DNA of 64,000 nucleotides from Egbenema bharatensis (GCF_048077055.1 NZ_CP182236.1:2976001-3040000), one strand, 5' to 3'; shown: positions 1 to 9,040, counted from the first letter of the stretch. The notes: generated by a model not told the origin, from the letters alone. Numbers and translations: made by a program.

Positions 1-2
1 CC

Positions 3-809
3 TCAGCCAGTCTGCGGTAAGGTCGATCGGTGATGGGTTCGCACTTCGGAGGGATCTAACTGTACTGCTCCGTGGGCTGAATTGAGTTGCACTACCCCCG
101 TCGAAGATAGTTTGAGATACAGGGCTGGTGTCGGCAAAAGCCGTTTTTTAGGCATGGACTGCCGGAAGGACTGATAGTAGTCTTTACGTGATTCCTCAAA
201 CAAATAGCGCAGTTCAGCGATCGGATTTTGGTGATGGTCTACCCGTAAATCCAGGTGAGGATAATCATCCTGATGCATGATGTAGAGGGCAGCGGACTGG
301 CGACCCCGTTTGTCTCCCCCTGCGGCTTCCCCAGCTTCCAGGGCTTGCAAAAGACGTTCACAAAACTCCATGCCTTCCTTAGACTGATAAGCCTCAGCCA
401 TTGCCGTCAGGGTTTGTTCCCCCACCAGCATATTTCCGGCAACCGAAAAATTTTGAAACGTTAGATGTCCTGCCCAGTCAATGCATTCTTGCCCCGTCCA
501 GGCGGCTGTATGGCCATTGTGATCAACGAGATGAAGCTGTCGATGTTGAGCATCCTCATCATCTTTCAGCAGGAGGTGAATGATCGCTTCAACCGAAATC
601 TCATCAACGCTGCCTTCTGTATGAATGCGCTGTTCCAGCAAACGCAGTCCATTGATGCCAAGGAGTGGATTCGTCTTTGCTTGAGTTGCGATCGCACCCA
701 TATTAGCTTTGGCGTGGGGAACCAGGGCCCCCACTGCGAGATGCTTTGTTGCGACTGCAACTCCGGTCATTTGAGTTGTTGGATCCCAAGCCACAATCGA
801 GAATGTCAT
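3..809 (-). CDS. DUF1028 family Ntn-hydrolase-like protein
   Basis: The 268-residue product begins MTFSIVAWDPTTQMTGVAVA, the usual start of DUF1028 proteins, which are predicted to share the N-terminal-nucleophile hydrolase fold. The region holding AGNMLVGEQTLTAMAEAY and the later GGDKRGRQSAAL matches the conserved core of the family. No signal peptide is visible, so a cytoplasmic location is inferred. The substrate is not known; some relatives are fused to peptidoglycan-binding domains, but none is seen here. The stop codon is at the very left edge of the window, so the gene is complete while its downstream neighbour is not visible. The family assignment is firm; the function is open. Confidence 0.85.
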   Translation of the reverse strand: MTFSIVAWDPTTQMTGVAVATKHLAVGALVPHAKANMGAIATQAKTNPLLGINGLRLLEQRIHTEGSVDEISVEAIIHLLLKDDEDAQHRQLHLVDHNGHTAAWTGQECIDWAGHLTFQNFSVAGNMLVGEQTLTAMAEAYQSKEGMEFCERLLQALEAGEAAGGDKRGRQSAALYIMHQDDYPHLDLRVDHHQNPIAELRYLFEESRKDYYQSFRQSMPKKRLLPTPALYLKLSSTGVVQLNSAHGAVQLDPSEVRTHHRSTLPQTG

Positions 810-1466
810 AGCTCTCTAAATTCACCTCATTAAGTCATGCGAATGCGTTACTTTCCTATACCATTGATGGGCCAACTGGTTCTGTTTTGAACTTAACGGT
901 TCCCAGTCATCCCATACCGCCCGTCCCTATGAACTTCCATGCGGAAGGTGGTCATCAAACACTTCAAAGCATTGAATTGCGTAGGGGTTTGGCAGTTCCA
1001 AACGCTGTCACAGGCAAATTGAGACCCCACCCCGTTCGCCCACCTGAGGAACGCAGTGACAGTCCGCAAATCGAGCTTTAACGCTCGCAGCCCAGTTTCT
1101 GTAACGTGTAAACGCTGAATGCAGATGCTCGATCGATGCGAAAAACATCTGCACTGCTGTTTACCAGATACAGTTCGTTACATTAACGGTCAGTCAAGTT
1201 ACTTAACTTAACACTTAGCAATTATAAGTGAGCAGGGAACCATTGCGTTGCTGACTTGAATCGCTGAGTCGCTGGAGTCCGGAGCATTCACTGATGCAAG
1301 TTGATCAATTTCCGTAGCGCAGGTCAGCCGAAAGTCCATAGAAAACCTGACTCCAAGCACTCGATCGAGTGTCAGACGTACATTCGTCAGAGAATAAATG
1401 TTCGGGGTAAGAAGAGAGAATGATGGACAGTGAGGTGAATGAATTGAGTCCATCCAGAAATTAGTC
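810..1466. other. Gene-poor intergenic region
   Basis: There is no convincing gene in these roughly 650 bases. Short open frames exist on both strands but resemble no family I know. Positions 1279-1323 carry one copy of a dispersed sequence found again near 8991-9040. The region should hold the promoter of the minus-strand DUF1028 gene, but no clear -35/-10 pair stands out. Confidence 0.6.
1279..1323 (+). repeat. Dispersed repeat, copy 1 (second copy at 8991-9040)
   Basis: Both copies share the core ATTTCCGTAGCGCAGG, preceded by CTGATGCAA and TTGATC with a few differences. The second copy continues into the small palindrome GCAGGCATCTTGCCTGC. Both lie between genes. Confidence 0.6.
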
Positions 1467-1712
1467 CTACTTGTCTCCAAATCGCCATGCCGCCCCAACG
1501 GCAGCACATACCCCAACCATCAGCCCCATCCCAATTCCTTCCAGCTTTTTAGTGGCAGGGTCTTGAATCAGACACTCATGACTGGGGCTTGAATCTGACA
1601 GACATTCATTAATGGCAGCCTGACTGGTTGTTGCGCCCATCGCAATTCCCATCAGCCCACAGAGAGTAACCAGTAAACAGAAACGCTTTGAATCTTTGCC
1701 CATAACCTTCAC
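1467..1712 (-). CDS. Small exported or membrane hypothetical protein
   Basis: The 81-residue product has an N-terminal stretch rich in Leu, Val, Gly and Met (about residues 11-32) ending in SQA, which looks like a signal peptide with an A-x-A-like cleavage region. A short Cys-containing middle (NECLSDSSPSHECLI) follows, then a second Gly/Ala-rich hydrophobic segment (about residues 58-76). The two cysteines could form a disulphide outside the cytoplasm. I do not recognise the family. It may be a genuine small protein, since the hydrophobic pattern is organised, but coding status is uncertain. It is divergent from psb28. Confidence 0.45.
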   Translation of the reverse strand: MKVMGKDSKRFCLLVTLCGLMGIAMGATTSQAAINECLSDSSPSHECLIQDPATKKLEGIGMGLMVGVCAAVGAAWRFGDK

Positions 1713-1936
1713 AGTGGTAGTTGAACTGGATGCACTGTTAATGTGCCCGATATTTACCGTTTATTACAGTCGTGAGAATACAGAATGCACGGACTTATCA
1801 GAAAAATCAACCCATCTTACCTCCGTGATACCCCCTAAGGATAGATTGATCCTCAAATTTTAGAGCCTCATTATTTAATCTTTAGAAAAATGAGAAGATA
1901 AGTTTAAGTTAACGATAAATATTGGAACGAAGAAGC

Positions 1937-2272
1937 ATGGCTGAAATTCAATTTTCTAGAGGAATTCGTGAAGACGTAGTGCCAGATGTCCGGTTAACAC
2001 GCGCAAAAGACGGTACAAACGGGCAAGCCATTTTTTACTTTCAAAACCCCAAGGCCTTAAGCAACGATCGCACAGATGACATTACTGGAATGTACCTGAT
2101 CGATGATGAAGGGGAAATTTCGACTCGTGAAGTTAAGGCAAAGTTCGTCAATGGTCAGCCAGAGGCCCTGGAGGCCATCTACGTGATGAAGAGCGTGGAA
2201 GAGTGGGAGCGCTTTATCCGCTTTATGGATCGGTATGCGGAAGAGAATGGTTTGGGCTTCAGTAAGAGTTAG
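1937..2272 (+). CDS. psb28: Photosystem II reaction centre protein Psb28
   Basis: Psb28 (Ycf79) is a small cytoplasmic-side accessory protein that binds photosystem II assembly intermediates near CP47. The 111-residue product starts MAEIQFSRGIREDVVPDVRL and includes the family's FYFQNP, GMYLIDDEGEI and KSVEEWERFIRFMDRYAEEN segments. Length matches the family. An upstream in-frame TTG at 1922 is possible, but the ATG at 1937 gives the conserved N-terminus. The gene stands alone between a divergent small ORF and a moaB-like gene, so single-gene transcription is likely. It is one of the clearest cyanobacterial markers here. Confidence 0.95.
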   Translation: MAEIQFSRGIREDVVPDVRLTRAKDGTNGQAIFYFQNPKALSNDRTDDITGMYLIDDEGEISTREVKAKFVNGQPEALEAIYVMKSVEEWERFIRFMDRYAEENGLGFSKS

Positions 2273-2277
2273 TCCTG

Positions 2278-2349
2278 AAAGGATAGTAGAGCAGGGATAA
2301 GTGCGCTTAACCGAATCAACCCAGGCTTGTCTTTGATCCGCTATCCTTT
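2278..2349 (+). terminator. Possible terminator-like inverted repeat after psb28
   Basis: AAAGGATAG (2278-2286) and CTATCCTTT (2341-2349) are perfect 9-base complements, followed by the T-rich GCTTTTATTATC. The loop of about 54 bases is long for an intrinsic terminator, so this is tentative. Confidence 0.3.
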
Positions 2350-2375
2350 GCTTTTATTATCTTTCCTACTGTTCT

Positions 2376-2879
2376 ATGGCTTCTCCCCACCCTGACCGCC
2401 AACCGATCGCCGTCCGTTGTGCGGTGATTACCGTGAGCGACACCCGATCGCCAGACACCGATCGCAGCGGACAAGCAATTCAGCAGTTGCTTCAGTCCGC
2501 AGGCCATCAGGTGGCGGAGTATGCCCTGGTAAAGGATGACCCAACCCCAATCCAGGCGCAGATCAAGCACCTGTGCCAACGCTCAGACCTTGATGCAGTG
2601 ATTTTGAATGGCGGAACCGGAATTGCCCCCAGAGACACGACCTACGATGCCGTCGAACAGCTACTGGAAAAAACACTGCCTGGATTTGGGGAAATTTTTC
2701 GCTGGTTGAGCTATCAAGAAATTGGTTCCAGGGCGATCGCATCTCGCGCCGTTGCAGGGGTTTGTCAAGGCAAGCTGATCTTCTCCCTGCCGGGATCCAG
2801 TAATGCCGTCACCCTCGCTATGGAGAAGCTGATTTTGCCAGAATTAATGCATCTGGTGAAGCAAGTACGGGGACAATAA
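2376..2879 (+). CDS. moaB: MoaB/Mog family molybdopterin biosynthesis protein
   Basis: The 167-residue product belongs to the MoaB/Mog fold, which binds molybdopterin and, in Mog-type members, adenylates it before molybdate insertion. Visible family motifs are AVITVSDTRS near the N-terminus, DRSGQAIQQLL, VKDD, the glycine-rich NGGTGIAPRD (the pterin-binding loop, about residues 88-97) and the C-terminal FSLPGSSNAV. No other molybdenum cofactor gene is adjacent. Whether it acts as Mog or as a MoaB-like protein cannot be decided from sequence alone. The ATG at 2376 is well placed after a short gap from psb28. Confidence 0.88.
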   Translation: MASPHPDRQPIAVRCAVITVSDTRSPDTDRSGQAIQQLLQSAGHQVAEYALVKDDPTPIQAQIKHLCQRSDLDAVILNGGTGIAPRDTTYDAVEQLLEKTLPGFGEIFRWLSYQEIGSRAIASRAVAGVCQGKLIFSLPGSSNAVTLAMEKLILPELMHLVKQVRGQ

Positions 2880-2919
2880 TCCCAGCCTGGAGAATGATCG
2901 GTGGAATGATCGGTGGGAA

Positions 2920-3879
2920 TTATCGTTTTGGGGTCGCCAGAGGTTGCGAAGCCTGACGAGGAATTTCGTAGGTGAAAAAATCGTGGGCCATGAGAGTGTT
3001 GGGAAAGATCGCCTGAGCTTCAGCCAGGAGTGCGTCTAACCCGATCGCGTTTCCAGGCGCGTAGCGGGGGCTAAAGTGGGTCATGATTAACTGTTTGACC
3101 TGGGCCCCCAGGGCAACCTGGGCAGCCATGGTAGAAGTCGAGTGCAGCCGTTGATAGGCCAGTTCAGCATCCTGATGGGAGAAGGTGGCTTCATGTACCA
3201 GGACATCCGCATCCCTGGCTAGCTCCACAGCATTCTCACAGTAGATAGTATCCGTGCAATAGACGAACTTACGCCCCGGTTGCCGTTCGCCACATAGATC
3301 GGCTCCATTAATCCGGCGACCATCGGGCAACGTAATCACCTTACCCTGCTTCAGCTTGCCGTAGACGGGGCCAGGCGGAATTCCCATGGCGATCGCCCGT
3401 TCCACATCGAAACGTCCAGGTTTCTCTTTTTCCTCTACCCGATAACCAAAGGCAGGCACTCGGTGGGTCAACGCCTCACAACGAACGATGAATTCCGCAT
3501 CTTCAAACACCACTCCCGGTCGAACCGTATGGACTTTAATCGGGTAGGAAAAATGGGTCTGGGAATAGCGTCCACAGGCCTTCAAATATTCCTCCAGCTT
3601 GGGTGGGCCATACACATCAATGCGACTGGGATTACCCGCTAGCCCACAGCTTGCCAGTAACCCCATCAATCCATAGGTATGATCCCCATGCATGTGGGTG
3701 ACAAAGATGCGAACAATCTGACTGATTTTCAGATCGCTGCGAATAATCTGATGCTGAGTGCCTTCACCGCAATCAAACAACCAAATTTCTGCCCGCTGCG
3801 GCAACCGGAGGGCAATGCTGGACACATTCCGCGATCGAGTGGGAACACCTGAACTGGTTCCTAAAAACGTGATTTGCAA
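2920..3879 (-). CDS. rnz: Ribonuclease Z (tRNA 3' processing endonuclease)
   Basis: RNase Z cleaves 3' trailers from precursor tRNAs. It is a zinc-dependent metallo-beta-lactamase-fold enzyme. The conserved start QITFLGTSSGVPTRSRN is present, followed by the metal-binding signature THMHGDHTYGL, an HEATF segment and the late MTHFSPRY histidine motif. The open frame extends to a TTG at 3903, but the TTG at 3879 gives the conserved N-terminus and about 319 residues, typical for the family. Neither start has a strong ribosome binding site. The gene is convergent with the moaB-like gene. Confidence 0.94.
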   Translation of the reverse strand: MQITFLGTSSGVPTRSRNVSSIALRLPQRAEIWLFDCGEGTQHQIIRSDLKISQIVRIFVTHMHGDHTYGLMGLLASCGLAGNPSRIDVYGPPKLEEYLKACGRYSQTHFSYPIKVHTVRPGVVFEDAEFIVRCEALTHRVPAFGYRVEEKEKPGRFDVERAIAMGIPPGPVYGKLKQGKVITLPDGRRINGADLCGERQPGRKFVYCTDTIYCENAVELARDADVLVHEATFSHQDAELAYQRLHSTSTMAAQVALGAQVKQLIMTHFSPRYAPGNAIGLDALLAEAQAIFPNTLMAHDFFTYEIPRQASQPLATPKR

Positions 3880-3903
3880 AGCGACTAAGTTAAACCTGAA
3901 CAA

Positions 3904-4271
3904 TCTCCACTCATTTATAGTGACACACCTGGGAAAGGAGGGGGCAAAGGGAATGCAAATTCCGCTCCTTGCGATGTCTCCGATCTGTCTCTAAGCTGAG
4001 TCTCTGATCTGAAAACTATCAAAATCTACGTTATTGCTGCGTCATCACTGGGTCATCACTGGATCATCACTGCATCCTTTACCGATCGGCTGTGGATCGC
4101 TGTAGGCAATGGCATTACAAGATCAGGAGTACAGTACCAGGATCACAGTATCAGATTAATTCGGTGCCAAACTCCCATAACATCAGTGCACCTACCCCAG
4201 TTGGGCAGCATCACCGTTTCAGAGAACCCTTGGCTTGGCTGTCACCACCAGGCTGATCTCGACGCAGCACC
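3904..4271. other. Intergenic region with short tandem repeats
   Basis: No gene is seen. An 11-base tandem repeat lies at 4041-4073, and the following bases contain loosely repeated ATCAGGAGTACAG / ATCACAGTATCAG stretches. Confidence 0.5.
4041..4073 (+). repeat. 11-bp tandem repeat, three units
   Basis: GTCATCACTGG occurs twice exactly, followed by a third unit ATCATCACTGC, with period 11. It lies in non-coding DNA. Confidence 0.75.
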
Positions 4272-4619
4272 CTAACTTGCAGCACTCTCAATTAAATGCC
4301 ACTGACGACTTTCTGCCACCGCCTGATTGATTAAGTTAAAAATTTGCCGACAGTGATTATTATTGCGAAGCGGTAGCTCTTCATTTTTGACGACAAAGCT
4401 CATCTGCACTTCTGATTCTTTCGTTGGAAATTGTTCGATCAAGACCTCAACCGTCACGAGTTTAGCAAAAGCGACATGGCCAGGAACTTCACGCGCAACG
4501 AGGTAGTCCTCAGAGGAATAGATTACATCAAGACTACACGAGCGCAAGATGTCAGCCAGTAATTGCCGGAACCCGTCTAAAGATACGGCTACTTTAAACA
4601 AACTTGTGTATCGAGCCAT
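4272..4619 (-). CDS. Cyanobacterial conserved hypothetical protein
   Basis: The product of about 115 residues starts MARYTSLFKVAVSL and contains REVPGHVAFAKLVTVEVLIE, FVVKNEELPL and NHCRQIFNLINQAVAESRQW. I recognise this pattern from small proteins widespread in cyanobacteria whose function is not known. It is a compact soluble alpha/beta protein with no signal peptide or membrane segment. An ATG two codons upstream at 4625 would add Met-Pro. The gene is monocistronic and divergent from tmk. Confidence 0.75.
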   Translation of the reverse strand: MARYTSLFKVAVSLDGFRQLLADILRSCSLDVIYSSEDYLVAREVPGHVAFAKLVTVEVLIEQFPTKESEVQMSFVVKNEELPLRNNNHCRQIFNLINQAVAESRQWHLIESAAS

Positions 4620-4984
4620 AGGCATCCCCGGTGTTAACTACGAAACCGCCTGATCATACCCAACCTGAATTTACAACGATAGTCAAGACTTAAAGGCAAC
4701 AAATTTTGGTTTAATTTTTGGCTTAACTGTTGCAACACAAAGATTGATTGCAGGCATAAACCGTTTCCCACACAGTCTAGCAACTTTGTACTAAACCGTT
4801 ACAACTTCAAGCTTGTGATAAGCAACAAACATGGAATTGATTGTCAGTTATACGTCATTGTGATTCCATTGTCCGGCTAATTTCTCTGAAATATTTGTTC
4901 TGATTTTTGTTTTCTCCAAAACATCTTTGATAACTTCCTCCTATACTTGCAGGGCAACCTTAAACGTTGAGCAAGATGAGATAA
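4620..4984. other. Divergent intergenic region before tmk
   Basis: This AT-rich spacer should hold promoters for both the minus-strand hypothetical gene and tmk. No repeat, RNA gene or convincing promoter was recognised. Confidence 0.5.
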
Positions 4985-5656
4985 ATGATGCAAGGGCGAT
5001 TCATTGGATTTGAGGGAGGCGAAGGATCTGGCAAAACGACGCAAATTGCTCGATTGCAGCAATGGCTCACAGAGAGTGGCACGATCGAGCGGCTGATGGC
5101 GCAAGGGCAGATCTCCCAACTGCTGATCACCCGTGAACCAGGAGGAACGAAGCTAGGGCAGGAAATTCGTCACCTCTTATTACATAGTCCGATCGAGGAA
5201 CCGATGCAAGACCGCACAGAGTTGCTATTGTACGCAGCCGATCGAGTCCAGCATGTGGAGGGGTATCTCAAGCCTCATCTGAACCAGGGGGCACTGATTT
5301 TGTGCGATCGCTACACCGATTCGACGATGGCTTACCAGGGCTATGGCCGGGGACTCGATCGCGCTTTGATTGAGCGACTGAACACCATTGCCACGGGAGG
5401 ATTAGAAAGCGACCTGACCCTGTGGCTGGATGTAGAGGTAGAAGTGGGGTTAAACCGGGCCAAGAGCCGAGGTCAGCACGATCGAATTGAGCAAGCCACC
5501 CTGGCATTCCATCAGCGAGTCCGGCAAGGTTTTACAGAACTGGCGCAAAAATTTCCCCAGCGCATCAGGCGGATTGATGCCAACCAAAATCAGGCTGCGG
5601 TAGCGGAACAAATTCAGGCGATCATTCGTCAACGGTTCGCGGAATGGTATGTCTGA
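4985..5656 (+). CDS. tmk: Thymidylate kinase
   Basis: The enzyme phosphorylates dTMP to dTDP for DNA synthesis. The 223-residue product carries the P-loop FEGGEGSGKTTQ near the N-terminus, TREPGG, the dTMP-binding DRYTDSTMAYQGYGRG and a lid region containing RAKSRGQHDRIE. Length is normal for bacterial Tmk. A tandem ATG-ATG offers starts at 4985 and 4988. It is followed 36 bases later by the M48 protease gene on the same strand, so co-transcription is possible. Confidence 0.95.
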   Translation: MMQGRFIGFEGGEGSGKTTQIARLQQWLTESGTIERLMAQGQISQLLITREPGGTKLGQEIRHLLLHSPIEEPMQDRTELLLYAADRVQHVEGYLKPHLNQGALILCDRYTDSTMAYQGYGRGLDRALIERLNTIATGGLESDLTLWLDVEVEVGLNRAKSRGQHDRIEQATLAFHQRVRQGFTELAQKFPQRIRRIDANQNQAAVAEQIQAIIRQRFAEWYV

Positions 5657-5692
5657 CAGGCAATCTTATTCCGTCTAAAGGGGGTTGCAACG

Positions 5693-7354
5693 ATGGCTTT
5701 AATCGATCGTGTGTATGGTTTATCGGCTTCAGGTCTGATTTCGATGAGTTTGCTGCTGTCTGCTTCAGGGGCATTGGCTCAAGCTGGTCAAACGCATGGG
5801 AATATCGCGGAAGCGACAAGTTTAGATACAGAAAGCCTCTCCAATTTAGAGGAGCCCGATTTAGCAGAGCCGGGAGAATTAGCATCAGAGGAGCCAGAGC
5901 TTGTCATACCCGATCGAACAGCCGAACAGAAACCCGATGCAGGGCTGGATGGGGAGGGGGCGGAACGGCATGGAGATGAATATTTCCAACTGCTGCTGGA
6001 AGCCGATCGCCTGCATCAACAGGGACGGCGGGTAGAAGCGGAGCACTTCTACCGGAAGGCTAAGGGATCGTTTACAGGAGTTGCGTTTGGTAATCGACCT
6101 GAACCGATCGCTGATCCAGCGCTTTTACCCCCTGCGGGACAGGTTTACTGGCGGGAAGCGGCAGCCGGACAGGACTCAGGATTACTGACTCGGATGCTGG
6201 TTCCCCTGGAATTGCTGGTTCAGGACTATCCAGAGTTTTTCCCTGCCACAATTCGCTATGCGGAACTGCTTTTGGAGCAGGAGCGACCCGCTGAAGCCCT
6301 GGCAGTGTTGGAAAGAGCCGTCACTCTATATCCTGATCAATCGGAGCTGGTTCGGGCTAGAGTCAATACCCTCGCGGCCAGCGGAGAATGGCTGGATGCC
6401 TCGATCGCAGCCCGACAGTTTGCCCTCTTCCATCCTGATCATCCCGATGCCGATGCATTTCTCGTCCTGGCAGATGAACACCACAGCACCTTCAGAAGCC
6501 GGATGCGCAGTCGATTGACTGGGAATGCCATTGCCAATGTGTTTACAGGAGCCTTGAGTTTTGCTCTAACGGGGGGATTCTTCGGGCCATTCAGCGCGAT
6601 CGATACAGCAGTGCTGCTCCTGCGAGGGGAATCTCAGGTTGGGTCGAGTGCTGCCAGAGCCATCCAGCGGCAGATTGATCTGGTGGAAGATCCAGAAGTG
6701 ATTGCCTACGTGAACGACATTGGGCAGCGATTAGCCGATGTAGCGGGCCGAGATGACTTTGAGTATGAGTTTTTCGTAGTGCAGAATCCTCGCCTCAATG
6801 CCTTTGCCTTACCGGGGGGCAAGATCTTTATCTATGCGGGGGCGATCGAGCAAACCCAGTCAGAAGCCGAGTTGGCAGGATTAATTGCCCATGAAATTGC
6901 CCATTCTGCACTGTCTCACGGATTCCAACTGGTGACTTCCAGCAACCTTACCGCCAGCGTGTTTCTGCCTGTTCCCTATGCAGGAGGACTGGCAACGGAT
7001 CTAACTGTGCTGGGCTACAGCCGCGATATGGAACGACAGGCAGATGCCTTTGGCACTCGTTTACTGGCGGCCGCTGGCTATGCAGCGGATGGGCTGTATA
7101 ACTTGATGGTGACGCTGGATGAGCAGAATCAAACGCCACGGGGTCTGGTCTGGCTTTCCACCCATCCGGACACCCAGGAACGCATTCGCAATATTAAAAC
7201 CTTGATCGAAGAGAATGGCTACAACCGCTATACCTACGAAGGGGTGGCGCGCCATCGGCAGATACAGACTCGAATTAGCCAACTACGCAATGAAGAGGAG
7301 GAGAAATCTCAGGAGCATGGATTGAATAACCTGTACAGTGCTCTACTTTGGTGA
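5693..7354 (+). CDS. Exported M48-family metalloprotease with TPR-like region (BepA-like)
   Basis: The 553-residue product has a signal peptide (about residues 1-30, ending GALAQA), an acidic linker, TPR-like helices (about 90-260) and an M48 zinc peptidase domain. The zinc motif HEIAH is at about residues 400-404 and the third-ligand motif ERQAD at about 447. BepA-like enzymes act in the periplasm on misassembled outer-membrane proteins, so an envelope quality-control role is inferred. A hydrophobic Gly-rich stretch precedes the peptidase domain. The last residues (GLNNLYSALLW) are encoded by sequence matching a dispersed intergenic repeat, so the original C-terminus may have been replaced. 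Confidence 0.88.
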   Translation: MALIDRVYGLSASGLISMSLLLSASGALAQAGQTHGNIAEATSLDTESLSNLEEPDLAEPGELASEEPELVIPDRTAEQKPDAGLDGEGAERHGDEYFQLLLEADRLHQQGRRVEAEHFYRKAKGSFTGVAFGNRPEPIADPALLPPAGQVYWREAAAGQDSGLLTRMLVPLELLVQDYPEFFPATIRYAELLLEQERPAEALAVLERAVTLYPDQSELVRARVNTLAASGEWLDASIAARQFALFHPDHPDADAFLVLADEHHSTFRSRMRSRLTGNAIANVFTGALSFALTGGFFGPFSAIDTAVLLLRGESQVGSSAARAIQRQIDLVEDPEVIAYVNDIGQRLADVAGRDDFEYEFFVVQNPRLNAFALPGGKIFIYAGAIEQTQSEAELAGLIAHEIAHSALSHGFQLVTSSNLTASVFLPVPYAGGLATDLTVLGYSRDMERQADAFGTRLLAAAGYAADGLYNLMVTLDEQNQTPRGLVWLSTHPDTQERIRNIKTLIEENGYNRYTYEGVARHRQIQTRISQLRNEEEEKSQEHGLNNLYSALLW

Positions 7355-7485
7355 CGGGGCGGGTAAGACTTCGGACTTCGGCTTGAGCTCAGTCGAACGC
7401 TCACTCGAGCCGTCGAAAGCTCAGACGTTCGGCGAAGCTCAGTCGAGCCGGCGAAACGCTGCCCACCCCACAAAATTTTCAGGTT
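7325..7485 (+). repeat. Dispersed palindromic repeat family, copy A (long form)
   Basis: The copy begins with AATAACCTGTACAG inside the 3' end of the protease gene, passes through a GACGGGGCGGGTAAGACTTC arm and an enlarged inner part with several GAGCTCAGTCGA motifs, and closes with GCTGCCCACCCCACAA. Related copies lie near 9350, 10276, 18354, 34617 and 44829. Confidence 0.75.
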
Positions 7486-7488
7486 ATT

Positions 7489-7674
7489 AAATTTCAGTAG
7501 ATCACAAACCTTGTTTAGATCCCCCCTAGCCCCCTTGAAAAAGGGGGAACCGTTCGCGGAGCGTGTGCGTAGCACAAACCGAAGAGGGTTGAAGTCCCCC
7601 TTTTTAAGGGGGATTTAGGGGGATCACCCCCAGGGTTCACTGTGAAACGAACCCATTTTAGATCTACTGAATTT
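7489..7674. mobile_element. MITE-like nested inverted-repeat element
   Basis: The outer arms AAATTTCAGTAGATC (7489-7503) and GATCTACTGAATTT (7661-7674) are near-perfect inverted repeats. Inside them, GATCCCCCCTAGCCCCCTT (7518-7536) faces AAGGGGGATTTAGGGGGATC (7606-7625). No transposase is encoded. Such GATCCCCC elements are common in cyanobacterial genomes; mobility is inferred from structure only. It lies between the convergent protease and hemE genes. Confidence 0.6.
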
Positions 7675-7680
7675 GCCTTC

Positions 7681-8745
7681 CTACGCATGAACGGCTAATA
7701 GCTGATCCACCTGCTTGGCCGTTTCAAAGAAGAAAGCAGCATTTTCCTCCGGCGTATCGGGCAAAATTCCATGGCCCAGATTCAGGATGTGTCCCTGGTT
7801 GCCAGACTTGCGAATCGTCTCCAGAATACGATCGCGGATAAAGGCCTTGGAACCGTACAGCACGCCAGGATCAATATTGCCCTGCACCTTCACATCCCAG
7901 CCTAAGCGCTGACGAGCTTCTGCCATGTCTACCGTCCAATCCAGGCTAATAATATCTGCCCCAGAATGGCCCATGCGCTCCAGCAAACCGGCACTGCCGC
8001 TGACCAACAGAATTAAAGGCGTATCCGGGTGAGTTTCCTTGACTTGACGGAAGACTCGCTGCTGGTAGGGAAGGGCAAAGGTTTCATAATCCTGGGGACA
8101 GAGTTGCCCCGCCCAGGAATCGAACATCTGCACCACTTGTGCACCGCAATCAATCTGGTAACGCACATAGGTAGCGATCGAATCGGCCAGGAATTCCAGG
8201 AACTGATGCAGTAGATCAGGCTCCGAGAAGGCCATGTTTTTAATCACAGAGTAGGTTTTTGACCCCTTACCCTCCACTGCGTAAGCTGCCAGAGTCCAGG
8301 GGGCACCGACGAAACCCAGCACCGTAGACTGATTGCCCACTTCCTGGCGGAGGGCTTGTAAAATCGTGCGAATAAACGGTAAGGATTCTTCCGGTTGCAG
8401 CGGGCGCAAGTTCTTGAGATGTTCCCAACTGCGGATAGGGTCATGAATAATGGGCCCTTTTCCTTCCGCAATGTCCATGTCAATGCCCATTCCCGGCAGC
8501 GGAGTCACAATATCGGAGAACAGAATCACACCATCGGGTTGAAACGCTCTCCAGGGCTGAAGCGAAACCTCAACGGCAACCTCTGGAATCTCCGATCGCT
8601 CCCGAAATGACGGATACTTCTCGCGCAGATCTCGATAGGCTTTCATATATCGTCCGGCCTGTCGCATCATCCAAACCGGAGGACGGTCTAGCTTTTCTCC
8701 CCGTGCAGCCCGTAATAGGTAAGGAACCTGATTTGATCCGATCAT
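7681..8745 (-). CDS. hemE: Uroporphyrinogen decarboxylase
   Basis: HemE removes four carboxyl groups from uroporphyrinogen III to give coproporphyrinogen III in heme and chlorophyll synthesis. The protein shows the first signature PPVWMMRQAGRYM, the second signature GFVGAPWTLAAY, and LNLGHGILPDTP near the C-terminus. The frame opens at 8820, but the ATG at 8745 (MIGSNQVPYLLRAARGEKLD) gives the conserved start and a normal length of about 354 residues. No other tetrapyrrole gene is adjacent. Confidence 0.96.
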   Translation of the reverse strand: MIGSNQVPYLLRAARGEKLDRPPVWMMRQAGRYMKAYRDLREKYPSFRERSEIPEVAVEVSLQPWRAFQPDGVILFSDIVTPLPGMGIDMDIAEGKGPIIHDPIRSWEHLKNLRPLQPEESLPFIRTILQALRQEVGNQSTVLGFVGAPWTLAAYAVEGKGSKTYSVIKNMAFSEPDLLHQFLEFLADSIATYVRYQIDCGAQVVQMFDSWAGQLCPQDYETFALPYQQRVFRQVKETHPDTPLILLVSGSAGLLERMGHSGADIISLDWTVDMAEARQRLGWDVKVQGNIDPGVLYGSKAFIRDRILETIRKSGNQGHILNLGHGILPDTPEENAAFFFETAKQVDQLLAVHA

Positions 8746-8990
8746 CTGAACTCCGCTATTAATAAACGAATTCTTAAGCGCAATTTGTAGCTTATCATTC
8801 AGCGATCCCACCCCCTTCATACTGCCCTACGAAACCTTCATAAAAGTTCAGATTAGGTGTCAAAGTGTTGAGCGATCGTTACATTACGGGCTAGGACTGA
8901 ATCTGTTGGCTAATGCTCTAATGCTCCAATGCGCCAATGCGCCAACAATTTGCACCCCACTACCAAAGCAATGTTCTTTTGGCATACCTT

Positions 8991-9040
8991 AGGAGCATCC
9001 TACTGATGCAAATTGATCGATTTCCGTAGCGCAGGCATCT
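8991..9040 (+). repeat. Dispersed repeat, copy 2 (first copy at 1279-1323)
   Basis: It shares CTGATGCAA, TTGATC and ATTTCCGTAGCGCAGG with the first copy and extends into a GCAGGCATCTTGCCTGC hairpin. Confidence 0.6.

Noticed and set aside
1208..1516. 102-codon minus-strand frame overlapping the small exported ORF and a dispersed repeat.
   Set aside because: Its sequence is repeat-derived in part and shows no protein-like pattern.
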